Source of the DNA: Flavobacteriales bacterium
Lineage (GTDB): Bacteria; Bacteroidota; Bacteroidia; Flavobacteriales_D; Sanyastnellaceae
Assembly: GCA_002862785.1 (NCBI GenBank)
Contig: PKDZ01000072.1
Coordinates: 1-64,000 of the forward strand
Direction: 5' to 3'
Length of the DNA stretch: 64,000 nucleotides
Shown: in pieces, positions 1 to 9,885 of the stretch
How positions within the stretch are numbered: the stretch's first letter is position 1
Layout: each line of letters opens with the position of its first letter
The notes under the pieces: model-generated
Databases searched by the model: none
What the model was told of the DNA's origin: nothing
Seen by the model: only the letters and a program-made list of their open reading frames with translations
Made by a program: the position numbers and the translations under genes

Positions 1-6
1 CCATTC

Positions 7-2472
7 ATGCGCATGAAAAAAACAGGAATCGCATTGGGACTGTTGCTGGTTTTGCTCTTCAGCTATGCCGTCTTCTTCGTCCAGTCCCACAAGCCTGATT
101 ACGACTTTCACATCCAATCGGATGCGGTGAGCGCACCGGTGGAGGTGGTCTTTGATGACATGGCTGTGCCTCACATCTATGCGGAGACCGAAAGCGACGC
201 CATGTTTGCCCTCGGGTACGTGCACGCCTCGGAGCGCCTCTGGCAGATGGATCTGCTCCGCCGCGCCGGCGGTGGTGAGCTGTCCGCCCTTCTGGGAGAG
301 GAGATGATCTCCAACGACCGGTACCTGCGCACCTTGGGCATGCGCGAGGCGGCCGACCGGGTCACCGCGGAATTCCTCGCCAGCGGCCCGGTCCGCATCC
401 AAGAGGCGATGGCCGCCTACATCTCCGGCATCAACCGGTTCATCGAAGACGGGCGGACGCCCTTGGAGTACGAGCTGCTCGGACAGGACCCGGAGCCCTT
501 TGACACCCATGATGTGTACTGCGCCACCGGCTTCATGGCCTATTCATTTGCCATCCACCTGAAGTTTGAGCCCATCCTGGACTGGATGAAGCGCAATCTG
601 GACCGTAAGTACTTCGTTGACCTCGCCACAGGGGTGGAAGGGTTCACCACCATTCCCGTCACCGGATCGCCAGCTGATGCTCAGTGGGATTCGCTGATGA
701 CCCTCATTCCGGTCACCGCCTCCGCACCGACACCCGTCGCCAACCGAGGCAACTCGGACATCTCGGGCATCGCGTCTCGGGTGCACCGACTGGACGCCCT
801 GCGCCCGGTTCCACAATGGCTGGGGTCGAATGCTTGGGTCATCGGAGAGGACAAGACCGCTTCGGGAAAAGTGCTCTTTTGCAACGATGCTCACATGGCC
901 TTTGCCCAGCCCTCCGTCTGGTACGAAGCCCACATCGTCTGCCCGGAGGTCGAATACTACGGCAACCATTTGGCGGGACTCCCCTTCCCTGCCATTGGCC
1001 ACACGCGCCACCATTCCTGGGGCATCACGATGTTTGAGAATGACGACATCGACCTCTACCGCGAAACCATTGAGGGAGACCGATATCTGCATGGCGGAGA
1101 ATGGCGGGACCTCGACATCCGCACAGAGACCATCGAGGTGGCCGGCGGCGATCCGGTGACGTTCGACATCCGCAGCACCCACCATGGACCGTTCATCGAA
1201 GACTCGGTCTCCATGTGGTGGACGTTTACCCAGTACCCGGAAAACCGAATTCACGAAGCCTTCTTCGGGTTTTCTAGGGCTCAGGACATGGGGGATATCG
1301 AAGCGGCGGCGTCCATCATGCACGCGCCGGGAATCAACCTGATGTACGGCGATTCTTCGGGCAACGTCGCTTGGTGGGCGTGCGCCAAACTGCCCGTTCG
1401 CCCCGAAGGACTCGACACCAAAATTGCCATCGACGGCACCGATCCTGCCAACGACTACACCGACTGGTTGCCCTTCCGGTTCAACCCCAAATCGGTCAAC
1501 CCCGAATCGGGGTACGTGTACTCCGCCAACAACGCCCCAGACAGCATCGCCGGGCGCCATTATCCTGGGCACTATTACTCCGGAAACACCCGAGGAGCGG
1601 GCATCGTGGACGCCATAGAGGCCAAGGACGACTGGACGCTCGCCGAGGCGCAGGAATTGCAGCTCGATCACCATTCGCCCGTCTACGAAAAAAACTGCGC
1701 CATGATGCTCGGGCACATCGCCTCTGGAACCCTTGATGAGGAACTCGAGAAAGCGGTGGCGCCCCTGCGCGATTGGGAGGGTGCCCACCGCGCCAGCGAC
1801 ATGGCCCCCACCCTCTACTACCGCTGGATGTACCGGTCCATTGAAGGGGCGATGTATGACGAATTCGAGCAGGCCGCTGGCCCGGAGACCGCCCCGGAGA
1901 AATTCGAGAGTTGGCACCGGACCATCATCAGCGAAAACACCTTCCCTCGTCTCCTCGCCAATGCAGACTCTCCCTGGTGGGACGACGTCCGCACGGACCT
2001 GAAGGAAGGGCCCGCTCTCGTGCTGGGCATCGCCCTCCTCAAGGCTTACGAAGACCTCGAAATCGCCCTTGGGCCAGAGGTCGAACATTGGCGCTACGAC
2101 CGACTCCACACCGCCACCCATCAGCACGCCATGACCGATGTGCCCGTGCTGGGGGACTGGCTCAACGTGGGGCCGTTCGGGTTGCCAGCCGCGAAGGACG
2201 CTTTGTGCAAGTACGAATTCAAACTGAAGAAAGCAGTCGATTACACCATCTTCTCCGGCCCGTCCAAGCGGATCGGCATCGACTTCGCCGACATAGACGG
2301 CGCCCAGAGCATCCTCCCCACCGGTCAATCCGGCAACCCCTTTAGCCCGTTCTACGACAACCAAGCATCCCTCTACCACGCCGGCCAGTTCCGGAAGATG
2401 CGCATGGACCGCGCCGACATCGAGGCCCACACCACGGGCGTCGCTTCCATCCATCCGCAAACGGACCGCTGA
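7..2472 (+). CDS. Penicillin acylase family amidohydrolase
   Basis: 821-aa Ntn-hydrolase precursor of the penicillin acylase (peptidase S45) family, which cleaves amide bonds of N-acylated substrates; the substrate here cannot be told from sequence. Residues 5-26 form a hydrophobic N-terminal signal or anchor, so it should act in the periplasm. The alpha-chain motif AVPHIYAE is near residue 55. The beta-chain nucleophile is most likely Ser274 in WLGSNAW; in this family the precursor cuts itself just before that Ser and the linker (about 230-273) is removed. Length is normal for the family. ATG at 7 is used; ATG at 13 is equally possible, and only six bases upstream are visible. No operon partner is seen upstream; the next gene starts 65 nt downstream on the same strand. 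Confidence 0.9.
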   Translation: MRMKKTGIALGLLLVLLFSYAVFFVQSHKPDYDFHIQSDAVSAPVEVVFDDMAVPHIYAETESDAMFALGYVHASERLWQMDLLRRAGGGELSALLGEEMISNDRYLRTLGMREAADRVTAEFLASGPVRIQEAMAAYISGINRFIEDGRTPLEYELLGQDPEPFDTHDVYCATGFMAYSFAIHLKFEPILDWMKRNLDRKYFVDLATGVEGFTTIPVTGSPADAQWDSLMTLIPVTASAPTPVANRGNSDISGIASRVHRLDALRPVPQWLGSNAWVIGEDKTASGKVLFCNDAHMAFAQPSVWYEAHIVCPEVEYYGNHLAGLPFPAIGHTRHHSWGITMFENDDIDLYRETIEGDRYLHGGEWRDLDIRTETIEVAGGDPVTFDIRSTHHGPFIEDSVSMWWTFTQYPENRIHEAFFGFSRAQDMGDIEAAASIMHAPGINLMYGDSSGNVAWWACAKLPVRPEGLDTKIAIDGTDPANDYTDWLPFRFNPKSVNPESGYVYSANNAPDSIAGRHYPGHYYSGNTRGAGIVDAIEAKDDWTLAEAQELQLDHHSPVYEKNCAMMLGHIASGTLDEELEKAVAPLRDWEGAHRASDMAPTLYYRWMYRSIEGAMYDEFEQAAGPETAPEKFESWHRTIISENTFPRLLANADSPWWDDVRTDLKEGPALVLGIALLKAYEDLEIALGPEVEHWRYDRLHTATHQHAMTDVPVLGDWLNVGPFGLPAAKDALCKYEFKLKKAVDYTIFSGPSKRIGIDFADIDGAQSILPTGQSGNPFSPFYDNQASLYHAGQFRKMRMDRADIEAHTTGVASIHPQTDR

Positions 2473-2537
2473 CGCTCGTAGACAGAACCAAAGGGACCAC
2501 CCGTCCTCTCCTATCTTCCTGAGACAATCCACTCTTC

Positions 2538-3119
2538 ATGCGCCTTCGCCTCACCGCCCTCATCTTCCTCCTCCTCGGCTTCACCATGGTCAGTCGGGCA
2601 CAGAACGAGGTCCGAAATGAAGGCTACATCGAGTCCAATTGGGGATTGGCCGCCATCAGCGGGTTAGCGTCAGATGGGGCGGTGTTTCCGGGAACCTCAC
2701 TTTTGGCCGGTGGGCGCACCTTCATCGGGAAGACCACCTTCGTCGAAGGACAATTCGGGTTGGCCTTCCCATCCATCGTCACTGCCAAGGTGGGCGGAGG
2801 CCGGAAATGGGACTCTGGCTGGAGTTATTCCACGGGCGTCCGAATCTGGCCGATCCATTTCTACGCGGCGACCGGCATCCCCACCAAGCGGTGCAACCGG
2901 GACATCAGTGCGTCCAAACAGCGAAAGCTGGAACGTCGTGGCAAGACCACCGCCGACCTGAAATGTTCCGAGTGGGTCTTTTCCTTCGAGCTGTCCATGT
3001 TCGGACTGGGCGAAACAGTCTGGCCCAAATTGAAGGAGCACCCTGACTTTTATCGATGGCAAGAAATTAGCTTCTACTCCTACGGCATGATCACGGTCGG
3101 GCACCGCTGGCTGTTCTGA
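2538..3119 (+). CDS. Small secreted/outer-membrane protein, unknown family
   Basis: 193-aa protein that I do not recognise. Residues 1-21 are a clear signal peptide (basic start, hydrophobic core, cleavage near SRAQ). The mature part has alternating polar/hydrophobic stretches with Gly-rich turns and ends in an aromatic residue (GHRWLF), which suits an outer-membrane beta-barrel. A Lys/Arg-rich segment with two cysteines lies near residues 115-145. It follows the penicillin acylase gene by 65 nt on the same strand and may be co-transcribed, although TATCTTCC at about 2512 could be its own -7 element. No function is proposed. Confidence 0.6.
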   Translation: MRLRLTALIFLLLGFTMVSRAQNEVRNEGYIESNWGLAAISGLASDGAVFPGTSLLAGGRTFIGKTTFVEGQFGLAFPSIVTAKVGGGRKWDSGWSYSTGVRIWPIHFYAATGIPTKRCNRDISASKQRKLERRGKTTADLKCSEWVFSFELSMFGLGETVWPKLKEHPDFYRWQEISFYSYGMITVGHRWLF

Positions 3120-3228
3120 TGAGGCGCCCCCCCATTGAATGAAGATTTCACCCAAGGGCCTGAACGGCGCTTTGGCACCTGAATTTTTCACTTTCAGTCC
3201 AATTGTTCGCTTCAGCTGAACTTAGGTA

Positions 3229-3243
3229 GTGTACATTGTACAC
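3229..3243 (+). promoter_or_regulatory. Palindromic promoter/operator element upstream of susC
   Basis: GTGTACATTGTACAC is a perfect 7-bp inverted repeat around one base. It contains TACATTG, close to the Bacteroidota -7 consensus TAnnTTTG. It lies 74 nt upstream of the susC start, inside the 198-bp gap 3120-3317 that otherwise shows nothing recognisable. The same 15-bp pattern precedes GH5, GH16 and the gene ending at 40675. Confidence 0.5.
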
Positions 3244-3317
3244 CAAGCCGGGAGAGCGGAATGTATTTGCCTTGCCAATTCGCGAATACATCGGCCAAAC
3301 AGCTGTAAATCAAAACG

Positions 3318-6300
3318 ATGACCAACCACACCTCGCGCCGAGCCTCATGGGCTGCGCTGCTGACATTGGGACTGCTCGCCTGGAGCACTGGTCCCTTGTC
3401 TGCCCAATCGATTTCCCTCACCGGAACCGTCCTCGACGGTGAATCTGGAGACCCGCTCATCGGGGCCACCATCCTGGAGAGCGGCACCACCAATGCCACA
3501 AGCGCCGGAGCCGACGGCTCTTTCACACTGAAGGTCAACGGACTGCCCGCCGCCCTCAAGGTGAGCTTCATCGGCTATGTGGCCCAGACCTTGACAGTGG
3601 AGACCGCCTCCCCCATCCGAGTCTCCCTCGACATTGACGCCCAGCTCGTCGACGAGGTCGTCGTGGTGGGATACGGCCGGCAGAAAAAGAAGGTCTCCAC
3701 CGGATCGATCTCCAAGGTGACCGCCAAAGACATCGAAGGCATTGCCGTTCCCGACGTGACCTCCACGCTCGAGGGCCTGACCTCCGGTCTGATCGTCAAC
3801 GAGTCCAGTGGCCAGCCGGGATCCGGAAAGAGCATCCTCATCCGCGGCATCAGCACCAACGGAGACAACTCCCCGCTCTACATCGTGGACGGCGTGCAGC
3901 TCGGCAACATCGACAACATCAACCCGAGCGACATCGAGTCCGTCGACGTGCTGAAGGATGCCGCCTCCAGTGCCATCTACGGAGCCCGGGCCGCCAACGG
4001 TGTGGTCATCATCACCACCAAGAATGGCAGCAAGGGAGACGCGAGCATCACATACTCCGCGAGCTACCTGAACTCCCAACCCTGGAAACTCCCGACCATG
4101 CTCGGGGCTGAGGACTATGTGATCCTGATGCGCGAGAAATTCGCCAACAGCAACCAGACCTCCGCGCTGGACGTGTTGGGCTTCCCCAACTTCGGAGACC
4201 CGCTCACCGCCAGCACCAACTGGATGGAGGAGATCTTCAACCCGGCGCAGGTCATCAACCACCGCATCACCGCCTCCGGGGACAACAGCTACATCTCCTT
4301 TGACTACTGGGACCAGAACGGCGTCATCGGTGGCGAGAAGTCCAACTACAAGCGCTACGCCATGCGCTACAACTCGTCCAAGAAGATCAAGGACTTCCTG
4401 ACCGTGGGCCAAAACCTTTACCTGAACCGTACACAGAACAACAACATCGGCACCAACAGCGCCTTCGGCGGCGTTCAGTCCGACGCCTTCGCCTACGATC
4501 CGCTGACCCCGATCTATGACGACGAGGCCGACTTCGGCTTCGCGCAGTCGCCCTGGGTCCAGAAGGAGTACATCAACCCGCTGAGCCGGCTGTACCTCGC
4601 TGGAGGAGACAACAAGTCCGACCAGATCATCGGCAACGTCTACATCGAATACGAGCCGATCGAAGGACTGCGCCTCAAGACCGATGGTGGTTTCGACCTC
4701 AACTGGTACGACTACCGCTACTTCACCCCCACCTACTACTTCCACCCGGCGGCCCAGAACCTGAGCAACGACGTGGGACAGGGGTCCGGGAATTTCCAGG
4801 GCTTCCAGTGGGAGAACACCGCCAACTACACGACCACGCTGCAGGAGAAGCACAACCTCGACTTCCTCGTCGGAACGTCGTTCCGGACCACGGCGTCCCG
4901 CCAAGTCGGAGGCTCCTCCCAAGGCGTTCCGATGGACGCGGAGTTCAACCCCAACTTCCACTACATCGACGCCGGTCAGGACACCACTGATTTGGCCTTT
5001 GGCGGTGCTTCCGTCGACTATGCCATCATCAGCACGTTCGGGCGACTGCTCTACAACTACGACGAGAAGTACCTCTTCTCCGCGACCATCCGCCGCGACG
5101 GCTCCTCCAACTTCGGAGAGAACAACCGCTACGGCGTCTTCCCTTCCGCCTCCCTCGGCTGGGTCGCCTCCAAGGAGGACTTCCTCAAGGATTCAGACAA
5201 GATCAGCTTCCTGAAGATCCGCGCCTCCTGGGGAGTCAATGGTTCCGACCGCATTTCCCCGCTGAGCTATGTGGCCCGCATCCAGAACGTGTTCACCTAC
5301 CCCTTCGGCTCGGAGGTCCAGACCCTGAATACCGGAACGGCCCTGGCCGCACCGCCGAACCCCAATGTCCGTTGGGAAGAGAGTGTCCAGCTTGACCTCG
5401 GTGTCGAATTGGGACTCTTTGATGACAAGGTGTCCTTCGAGGCGGACGTCTACCGCAAGCAGACCAAGGACCTGCTCATGACCCAGCAGATTCCCGGCTA
5501 CGTAGGCGCCACCAACAACCCGACCTCCAACCTCGGTGAGATTCTCAACGAAGGCGTCGAGTTCTCCCTCAGATACCGCATGGGACAGGGTGATCTCAAG
5601 CTCAACACCACCCTCAACTACACCCACTTCCGCAACGAGGTCATCAGCGTGGCCGGCGAAACGGGCTACCTGAACGGATGGGGCTGGCCGGTGCGCAACA
5701 CCGCCATCACCCGGATGACCGAGGGCTATGCCGTCGGCCACTTCGTCGGCTACCAAGCCGATGGCATCTTCCAGACGCAGGCCGACATCTTCAGCCACAT
5801 CAACCTCGAAGGCGATCCACTGCAGCCCAACGCCCAACCCGGAGACATCCGGTTCCTGGACACCAACGGGGACGGCGTCATCAACTCCGACGACATCGGC
5901 GACATCGGCACCCCGTGGCCGAAGCACATCCTCGGTCTGAGCGCCAACCTCACCTACAAGGACTTCTACGTCAACGCCATCTTCAACGCCCAGCTCGGCC
6001 ACGAGATCTACCGCACCTACGAGCGGAGCGACGTGACCTTCTCCAACATGCAGACCTTCTGGCTGGACCGTTGGACACCCGAGGCGCCGAGCGAGGAGCT
6101 GCCCCGCCTCACCTCCACCGACCCCAACAACAACCAGCGCCCCTCCAGCTTCTACGTGGAGAACGGCAACTTCCTTCGCCTGCGCAACCTGCAGATCGGC
6201 TGGAACCTGCCGGCGGAGTGGACACACCGCGCCAAGATGAAGGACGTCAAGGTCTACCTGACCGGAAACAACCTCTTCACCGTCACCAACTACCGCGGAT

Positions 6301-6407
6301 TTGACCCGGACATCGGCACCAGCGGCTGGATCCTGGACACCGGCATCGACAAGGGTTTCTATCCCAACAACCGTTCCTTCGGCGCCGGCCTCAACGTCAC
6401 CTTCTGA
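3318..6407 (+). CDS. SusC/RagA-family TonB-linked outer-membrane transporter
   Basis: 1029-aa TonB-dependent importer that takes up glycan oligosaccharides with its SusD partner. Order seen: signal peptide (1-30, ending LSAQ); carboxypeptidase-regulatory-like domain (about 32-105, motif GTVLDGESGDPLIGATI); the SusC signature VDEVVVVGYG near 111-120; plug domain to about 230 (SILIRGISTNGDNSPLYIVDG, DVLKDAASSAIYGARAANG); and a beta-barrel ending in an aromatic residue (NVTF). There is no STN domain, so direct signalling to an anti-sigma factor is not expected. It is the first gene of the PUL; SusD starts 10 nt after its stop. A palindromic promoter-like element lies 74 nt upstream. Length is typical. 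Confidence 0.97.
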   Translation: MTNHTSRRASWAALLTLGLLAWSTGPLSAQSISLTGTVLDGESGDPLIGATILESGTTNATSAGADGSFTLKVNGLPAALKVSFIGYVAQTLTVETASPIRVSLDIDAQLVDEVVVVGYGRQKKKVSTGSISKVTAKDIEGIAVPDVTSTLEGLTSGLIVNESSGQPGSGKSILIRGISTNGDNSPLYIVDGVQLGNIDNINPSDIESVDVLKDAASSAIYGARAANGVVIITTKNGSKGDASITYSASYLNSQPWKLPTMLGAEDYVILMREKFANSNQTSALDVLGFPNFGDPLTASTNWMEEIFNPAQVINHRITASGDNSYISFDYWDQNGVIGGEKSNYKRYAMRYNSSKKIKDFLTVGQNLYLNRTQNNNIGTNSAFGGVQSDAFAYDPLTPIYDDEADFGFAQSPWVQKEYINPLSRLYLAGGDNKSDQIIGNVYIEYEPIEGLRLKTDGGFDLNWYDYRYFTPTYYFHPAAQNLSNDVGQGSGNFQGFQWENTANYTTTLQEKHNLDFLVGTSFRTTASRQVGGSSQGVPMDAEFNPNFHYIDAGQDTTDLAFGGASVDYAIISTFGRLLYNYDEKYLFSATIRRDGSSNFGENNRYGVFPSASLGWVASKEDFLKDSDKISFLKIRASWGVNGSDRISPLSYVARIQNVFTYPFGSEVQTLNTGTALAAPPNPNVRWEESVQLDLGVELGLFDDKVSFEADVYRKQTKDLLMTQQIPGYVGATNNPTSNLGEILNEGVEFSLRYRMGQGDLKLNTTLNYTHFRNEVISVAGETGYLNGWGWPVRNTAITRMTEGYAVGHFVGYQADGIFQTQADIFSHINLEGDPLQPNAQPGDIRFLDTNGDGVINSDDIGDIGTPWPKHILGLSANLTYKDFYVNAIFNAQLGHEIYRTYERSDVTFSNMQTFWLDRWTPEAPSEELPRLTSTDPNNNQRPSSFYVENGNFLRLRNLQIGWNLPAEWTHRAKMKDVKVYLTGNNLFTVTNYRGFDPDIGTSGWILDTGIDKGFYPNNRSFGAGLNVTF

Positions 6408-6417
6408 TTCGACCATC

Positions 6418-8043
6418 ATGAACAAGCTTCAACGCAACCTCACCGTCCTCGCCGGAATCGCGCTCGTGCTGGCCGCCTGCAGCAAGGACCGCCTCGAAGT
6501 GGAACCCGTCAACGAGTTCCTCTCGAGCAACTATTACCAGACCGAAGGCCAGATCGGCTCGGCCCTGATTGCCGTCTACGACCCCCTCGGATGGGGCATG
6601 GCCTATGGCCAATGGGTCGGCCACGTCATGTACGGAGACATCCGTTCGGACAACGCCAACGCCGGGGGTGACCCGTCCAACAACGACCAGCCCGGCTGGC
6701 AGGAGTTCGACGACTTCACCAACACGAACACCAACGTCGTCACCCACCCGATCTACCGCCGGGGATACGTCGGCATCAGTCGGGCCAATGCCCTGCTGGA
6801 CCTCGCGCAGATCGAGTCCAACGCCGTGACCGAGTACAAGGCCCAGGCCAAGTTCCTGCGCGCCTACTACCACTTCGATCTGTTCCGCCACTTCGGCCCG
6901 ATTCCGCTCATCACCACGAGCCTGACGCCGGAAGATGTGAACCTCGAACGCAGCACGCTGTCGGCCATCATGCAGCAAATCGTGACCGACTGCGAGGAAG
7001 CCATCCCCCACCTCCCGCTCATCGCCCCGACCGGGCAAGAAGGCCGGGTGACCAAGGGCGCTGCCTACGCCCTCATGGGCAAGGCCTACCTCTACTGGGC
7101 CGACCTCAAGAACGACGACCCTCAGCTCTTCCAGAGTGCCGCCGCCGCCTTCCAGAATGTGGTGGACCTCGGCGTCTACCAACTGGTCGACGACATGGAG
7201 GACCTGTACAAGTTCGAAAACCGCAACACGGTCGAGTCCGTCTTTGAAATCCAGCGCACGCCGCTCTACCAGAGCGACTGGGGCTGGTTCGAAGGCGTCG
7301 ACGGCAACGGCATGATCCAGCTCTGCGGCATCCGTGGACTGTGTGCCGCCCACCCGAACTACGAAGCCGGCTGGGGCTTCATGAGTGTGACGCCCAGCCT
7401 GTGGAACCACTTCCTCGACGACGACACCTACCGCCGCGATGTGGCCATCATCTCCGAGGACGGGCTCGCCCAGGACCTCGCCGATGCAGGGCTGAGCTGC
7501 GACCCGATCATCGACATGACCCAGAACAACCCGTTGGACTTCACCGGATACTGGCAGGTGAAGTTCCCCAACCTGAAAGCCTACGCCGGCACCAACATCA
7601 ACGGTGGAAACGAGCACCTGACCAAGGCCCAGAACACCTCGGTGTTCCGCTACGCCGACGTCCTGCTCATGCTCGCCGAGGCCCTGCACCGCGGCTCCGG
7701 AGACGACGGACTCGCGATGGCCTACATCGACCAGGTCCGCGAGCGCGCCGCCGGCCCCGGGGACAACAGCAGCACCTACCGCACGGCCTCCATGGTGATG
7801 GCCGACGAAGGCTGGAGCCTGCTCGACCTCATCTGGTACGAGCGCCGCGCCGAGCTCGCCTGCGAGGGCGACCGCTGGTTCGACCTCGTCCGGAGTGGAC
7901 GCGCCAGCGCCGACCTCTTCCTCGACGATGGGGACAAGGCCGCCAACTTCAGCGAGACCCACCTGTGGCTGCCGATTGCCCTCGAAGAGACGCAAATCGC
8001 CCCCACCCTCACGACCTACCCCGACGCCTCCCTCTTCAATTGA
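6418..8043 (+). CDS. SusD/RagB-family glycan-binding lipoprotein
   Basis: 541-aa surface lipoprotein forming the lid of the SusC transporter and binding the glycan. The start at 6418 gives a lipoprotein signal with lipobox LAAC (Cys at about 20) followed by SKDR; the open frame extends further upstream but overlaps susC and lacks a signal. The usual RagB/SusD features are present: a helical TPR-like scaffold (ALLDLAQIESNAVTEYKAQAKFLRAYYHFDLFRHFG near 120-160) and the C-terminal half with FRYADVLLMLAEAL and LIWYERRAELACEGDRWFDLVR. It lies 10 nt after susC and 49 nt before the PKD lipoprotein, so the three are almost surely one transcript. Confidence 0.96.
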   Translation: MNKLQRNLTVLAGIALVLAACSKDRLEVEPVNEFLSSNYYQTEGQIGSALIAVYDPLGWGMAYGQWVGHVMYGDIRSDNANAGGDPSNNDQPGWQEFDDFTNTNTNVVTHPIYRRGYVGISRANALLDLAQIESNAVTEYKAQAKFLRAYYHFDLFRHFGPIPLITTSLTPEDVNLERSTLSAIMQQIVTDCEEAIPHLPLIAPTGQEGRVTKGAAYALMGKAYLYWADLKNDDPQLFQSAAAAFQNVVDLGVYQLVDDMEDLYKFENRNTVESVFEIQRTPLYQSDWGWFEGVDGNGMIQLCGIRGLCAAHPNYEAGWGFMSVTPSLWNHFLDDDTYRRDVAIISEDGLAQDLADAGLSCDPIIDMTQNNPLDFTGYWQVKFPNLKAYAGTNINGGNEHLTKAQNTSVFRYADVLLMLAEALHRGSGDDGLAMAYIDQVRERAAGPGDNSSTYRTASMVMADEGWSLLDLIWYERRAELACEGDRWFDLVRSGRASADLFLDDGDKAANFSETHLWLPIALEETQIAPTLTTYPDASLFN

Positions 8044-8092
8044 GGCCGGGAATCCTTTTGCGAATTCAATCACACAACCCAATCCAACCAAC

Positions 8093-9790
8093 ATGAACAA
8101 GACGATCCAGGCCCTGAGCCTGCTCCTCGTTGCCAGCGTGGTCATCACCAGCTGCCGCAAGGACCCCGAACCGGAACCGACCGCCTCGGTGATCGCTAGC
8201 TTCCAGTACGAAGTGAGCGAGACCAACTGGGCCGAAGTGACCTTCACCAATTACTCGGTCAACGCCACCTCCCACGCATGGGATTTCGGTGACGGCAACA
8301 CGAGCACGGAGACCAACCCGACCCACATCTTCGCCGAAGGTGGAGAGTACGAAGTCACCTTGACGGCCACCGGACTGGACGGCTCCGCCTCCAAGACAGA
8401 GACCATCGCTATCGTGGACCCGAACAATGCCGCCATCTTCCTGTCCGGAGCGGGCGGAAAGACCTGGTACCTCGACCGTGAGGAAGTCGCCCTTGGCATC
8501 GGCCCGGCCATCAACGACAACAGCTGGTGGTCCTTCGGTGGCATGACGCCGCTGGGTGAGCGTCCGTGCATCCTCGACGACAGCTACACGTTCAACCCCG
8601 ACGGCACATGGGAGAAGAACACCAATGGCACGATGTTCATGGACTCCGACGGCAACGGCGGATGGCTCGGCATCGACGAGACCTGCCTCGACGAGAGCGA
8701 GCCCGGCCTGTGGACCGGCCCCAACGGAGAGGATCTGAGCGCCTTCGCCGACGGTGGTAACTACACCTACGACTTCAATGTGAACACCAACACGGTGACC
8801 ATCGACGGCTTCGGCGCCTACATCGGTCTCTGCAACAAGACGGAGAATGGCGACAGCTACATCCCCGCTGCGAGCAAGATGTACACCATCATCGACATGG
8901 TCGAGGGTGACACGGAAGACCGCCTGAGCCTGGCTCTGGTCCGCGGAGACGGCAGCGCATGGAACTTCTACCTCGTGCACTACCACGACGAGGCCGACCT
9001 GCCGCCGATCCCGGCTTCCTCCCCGGTGGCCAACTTCTCGTACGCCATCGACGGCAATACGGTGACCTTCACCAACAGCACGTCCAACGCCACCTCCTAC
9101 GTCTGGGAATTCGGTGACGGAGCGGTCAGCTCCCAGGAGGACCCGGTCCACACCTACGCCATGGACGGCAACTACGAGGTGTCCCTCACGGCGTACGACG
9201 ATGCCGGCGAAAGCGACAACGCCACGCAAACGGTGACCATCAGCTCGGCCTCCTTCATGGCCTCCGCTCTGTCCAGCGCGACCGGCAAGACCTGGTTGCT
9301 CGACGGAGAAGGCAGCTACTACGTAGGACCATGCCAGGGGTGCAACGACTGGTGGGGTGGCATTGACGCCAACGGTGTCATCGAGCGTGCCTGCCAAATG
9401 GACGACCAGTGGGTCTTCTACGACGACGGCACCATGGAGTACATCACGGACGGCGTCATCTGGGCCGAGGATTACCTCGGGTTTGCCGGAGAGTGCATCG
9501 ACGAAACCGAGCTCGTCGCGCCGCTCGATGCTTACGCAGCCGGCACGCACACCTTCAGTGCAACGGACGCGGAGATCACCGTCGATGGCGTGGGCGCCTT
9601 CATCGGATTCAACAAAGCCTACAACGGCGGCGAGCATCCTGGTGATGGGTCCGGAGTCCCAGCCAGCACCATCACCTACGAAGTCTTCCAGTACACCAAT
9701 GTGGACGGCGTCGAACGCCTCACCATTTCGGTCGATTACGGAGCCAACCCCGGAGAAGCCTACTGGCACATGCGCCTCATCGCGCAGTAA
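8093..9790 (+). CDS. Two-PKD-domain surface lipoprotein of the PUL (SusE/F position)
   Basis: 565-aa lipoprotein (lipobox VITSC, Cys at about 20) in the third position of the PUL, where surface glycan-binding proteins normally sit. It is an internal tandem duplication. Each half has a PKD domain (about 30-110 with WDFGDG; about 310-395 with WEFGDG) followed by a domain starting with a GKTWYLD or GKTWLLD motif that contains ERPCILDD or ERACQMDD, a D-rich strand and a W-rich stretch. The repeated domain is probably the glycan binder (inference). PKD-containing lipoproteins are known in flavobacterial laminarin PULs. The start at 8093 was chosen because it gives the lipoprotein signal; the frame upstream overlaps susD. 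A strong terminator follows at 9813-9849. Confidence 0.88.
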   Translation: MNKTIQALSLLLVASVVITSCRKDPEPEPTASVIASFQYEVSETNWAEVTFTNYSVNATSHAWDFGDGNTSTETNPTHIFAEGGEYEVTLTATGLDGSASKTETIAIVDPNNAAIFLSGAGGKTWYLDREEVALGIGPAINDNSWWSFGGMTPLGERPCILDDSYTFNPDGTWEKNTNGTMFMDSDGNGGWLGIDETCLDESEPGLWTGPNGEDLSAFADGGNYTYDFNVNTNTVTIDGFGAYIGLCNKTENGDSYIPAASKMYTIIDMVEGDTEDRLSLALVRGDGSAWNFYLVHYHDEADLPPIPASSPVANFSYAIDGNTVTFTNSTSNATSYVWEFGDGAVSSQEDPVHTYAMDGNYEVSLTAYDDAGESDNATQTVTISSASFMASALSSATGKTWLLDGEGSYYVGPCQGCNDWWGGIDANGVIERACQMDDQWVFYDDGTMEYITDGVIWAEDYLGFAGECIDETELVAPLDAYAAGTHTFSATDAEITVDGVGAFIGFNKAYNGGEHPGDGSGVPASTITYEVFQYTNVDGVERLTISVDYGANPGEAYWHMRLIAQ

Positions 9791-9812
9791 TCTCACCCTT
9801 CTCACTTGAACC

Positions 9813-9849
9813 AAAAAGGGGAATCGGCATCGCGCCGGTTCCCCTTTTT
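9813..9849. terminator. Bidirectional rho-independent terminator
   Basis: Long hairpin with arms AAAAAGGGGAA and TTCCCCTTTTT and an inner TCGGC/GCCGG stem, A-tract on one side and T-tract on the other. It lies between the converging PKD lipoprotein (ends 9790) and GH5 gene (ends 9886), so it can stop both transcripts. Confidence 0.9.
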
Positions 9850-9885
9850 CAATTCAGGCCTCGCCCAAATCCAGCCGAATTCGAA

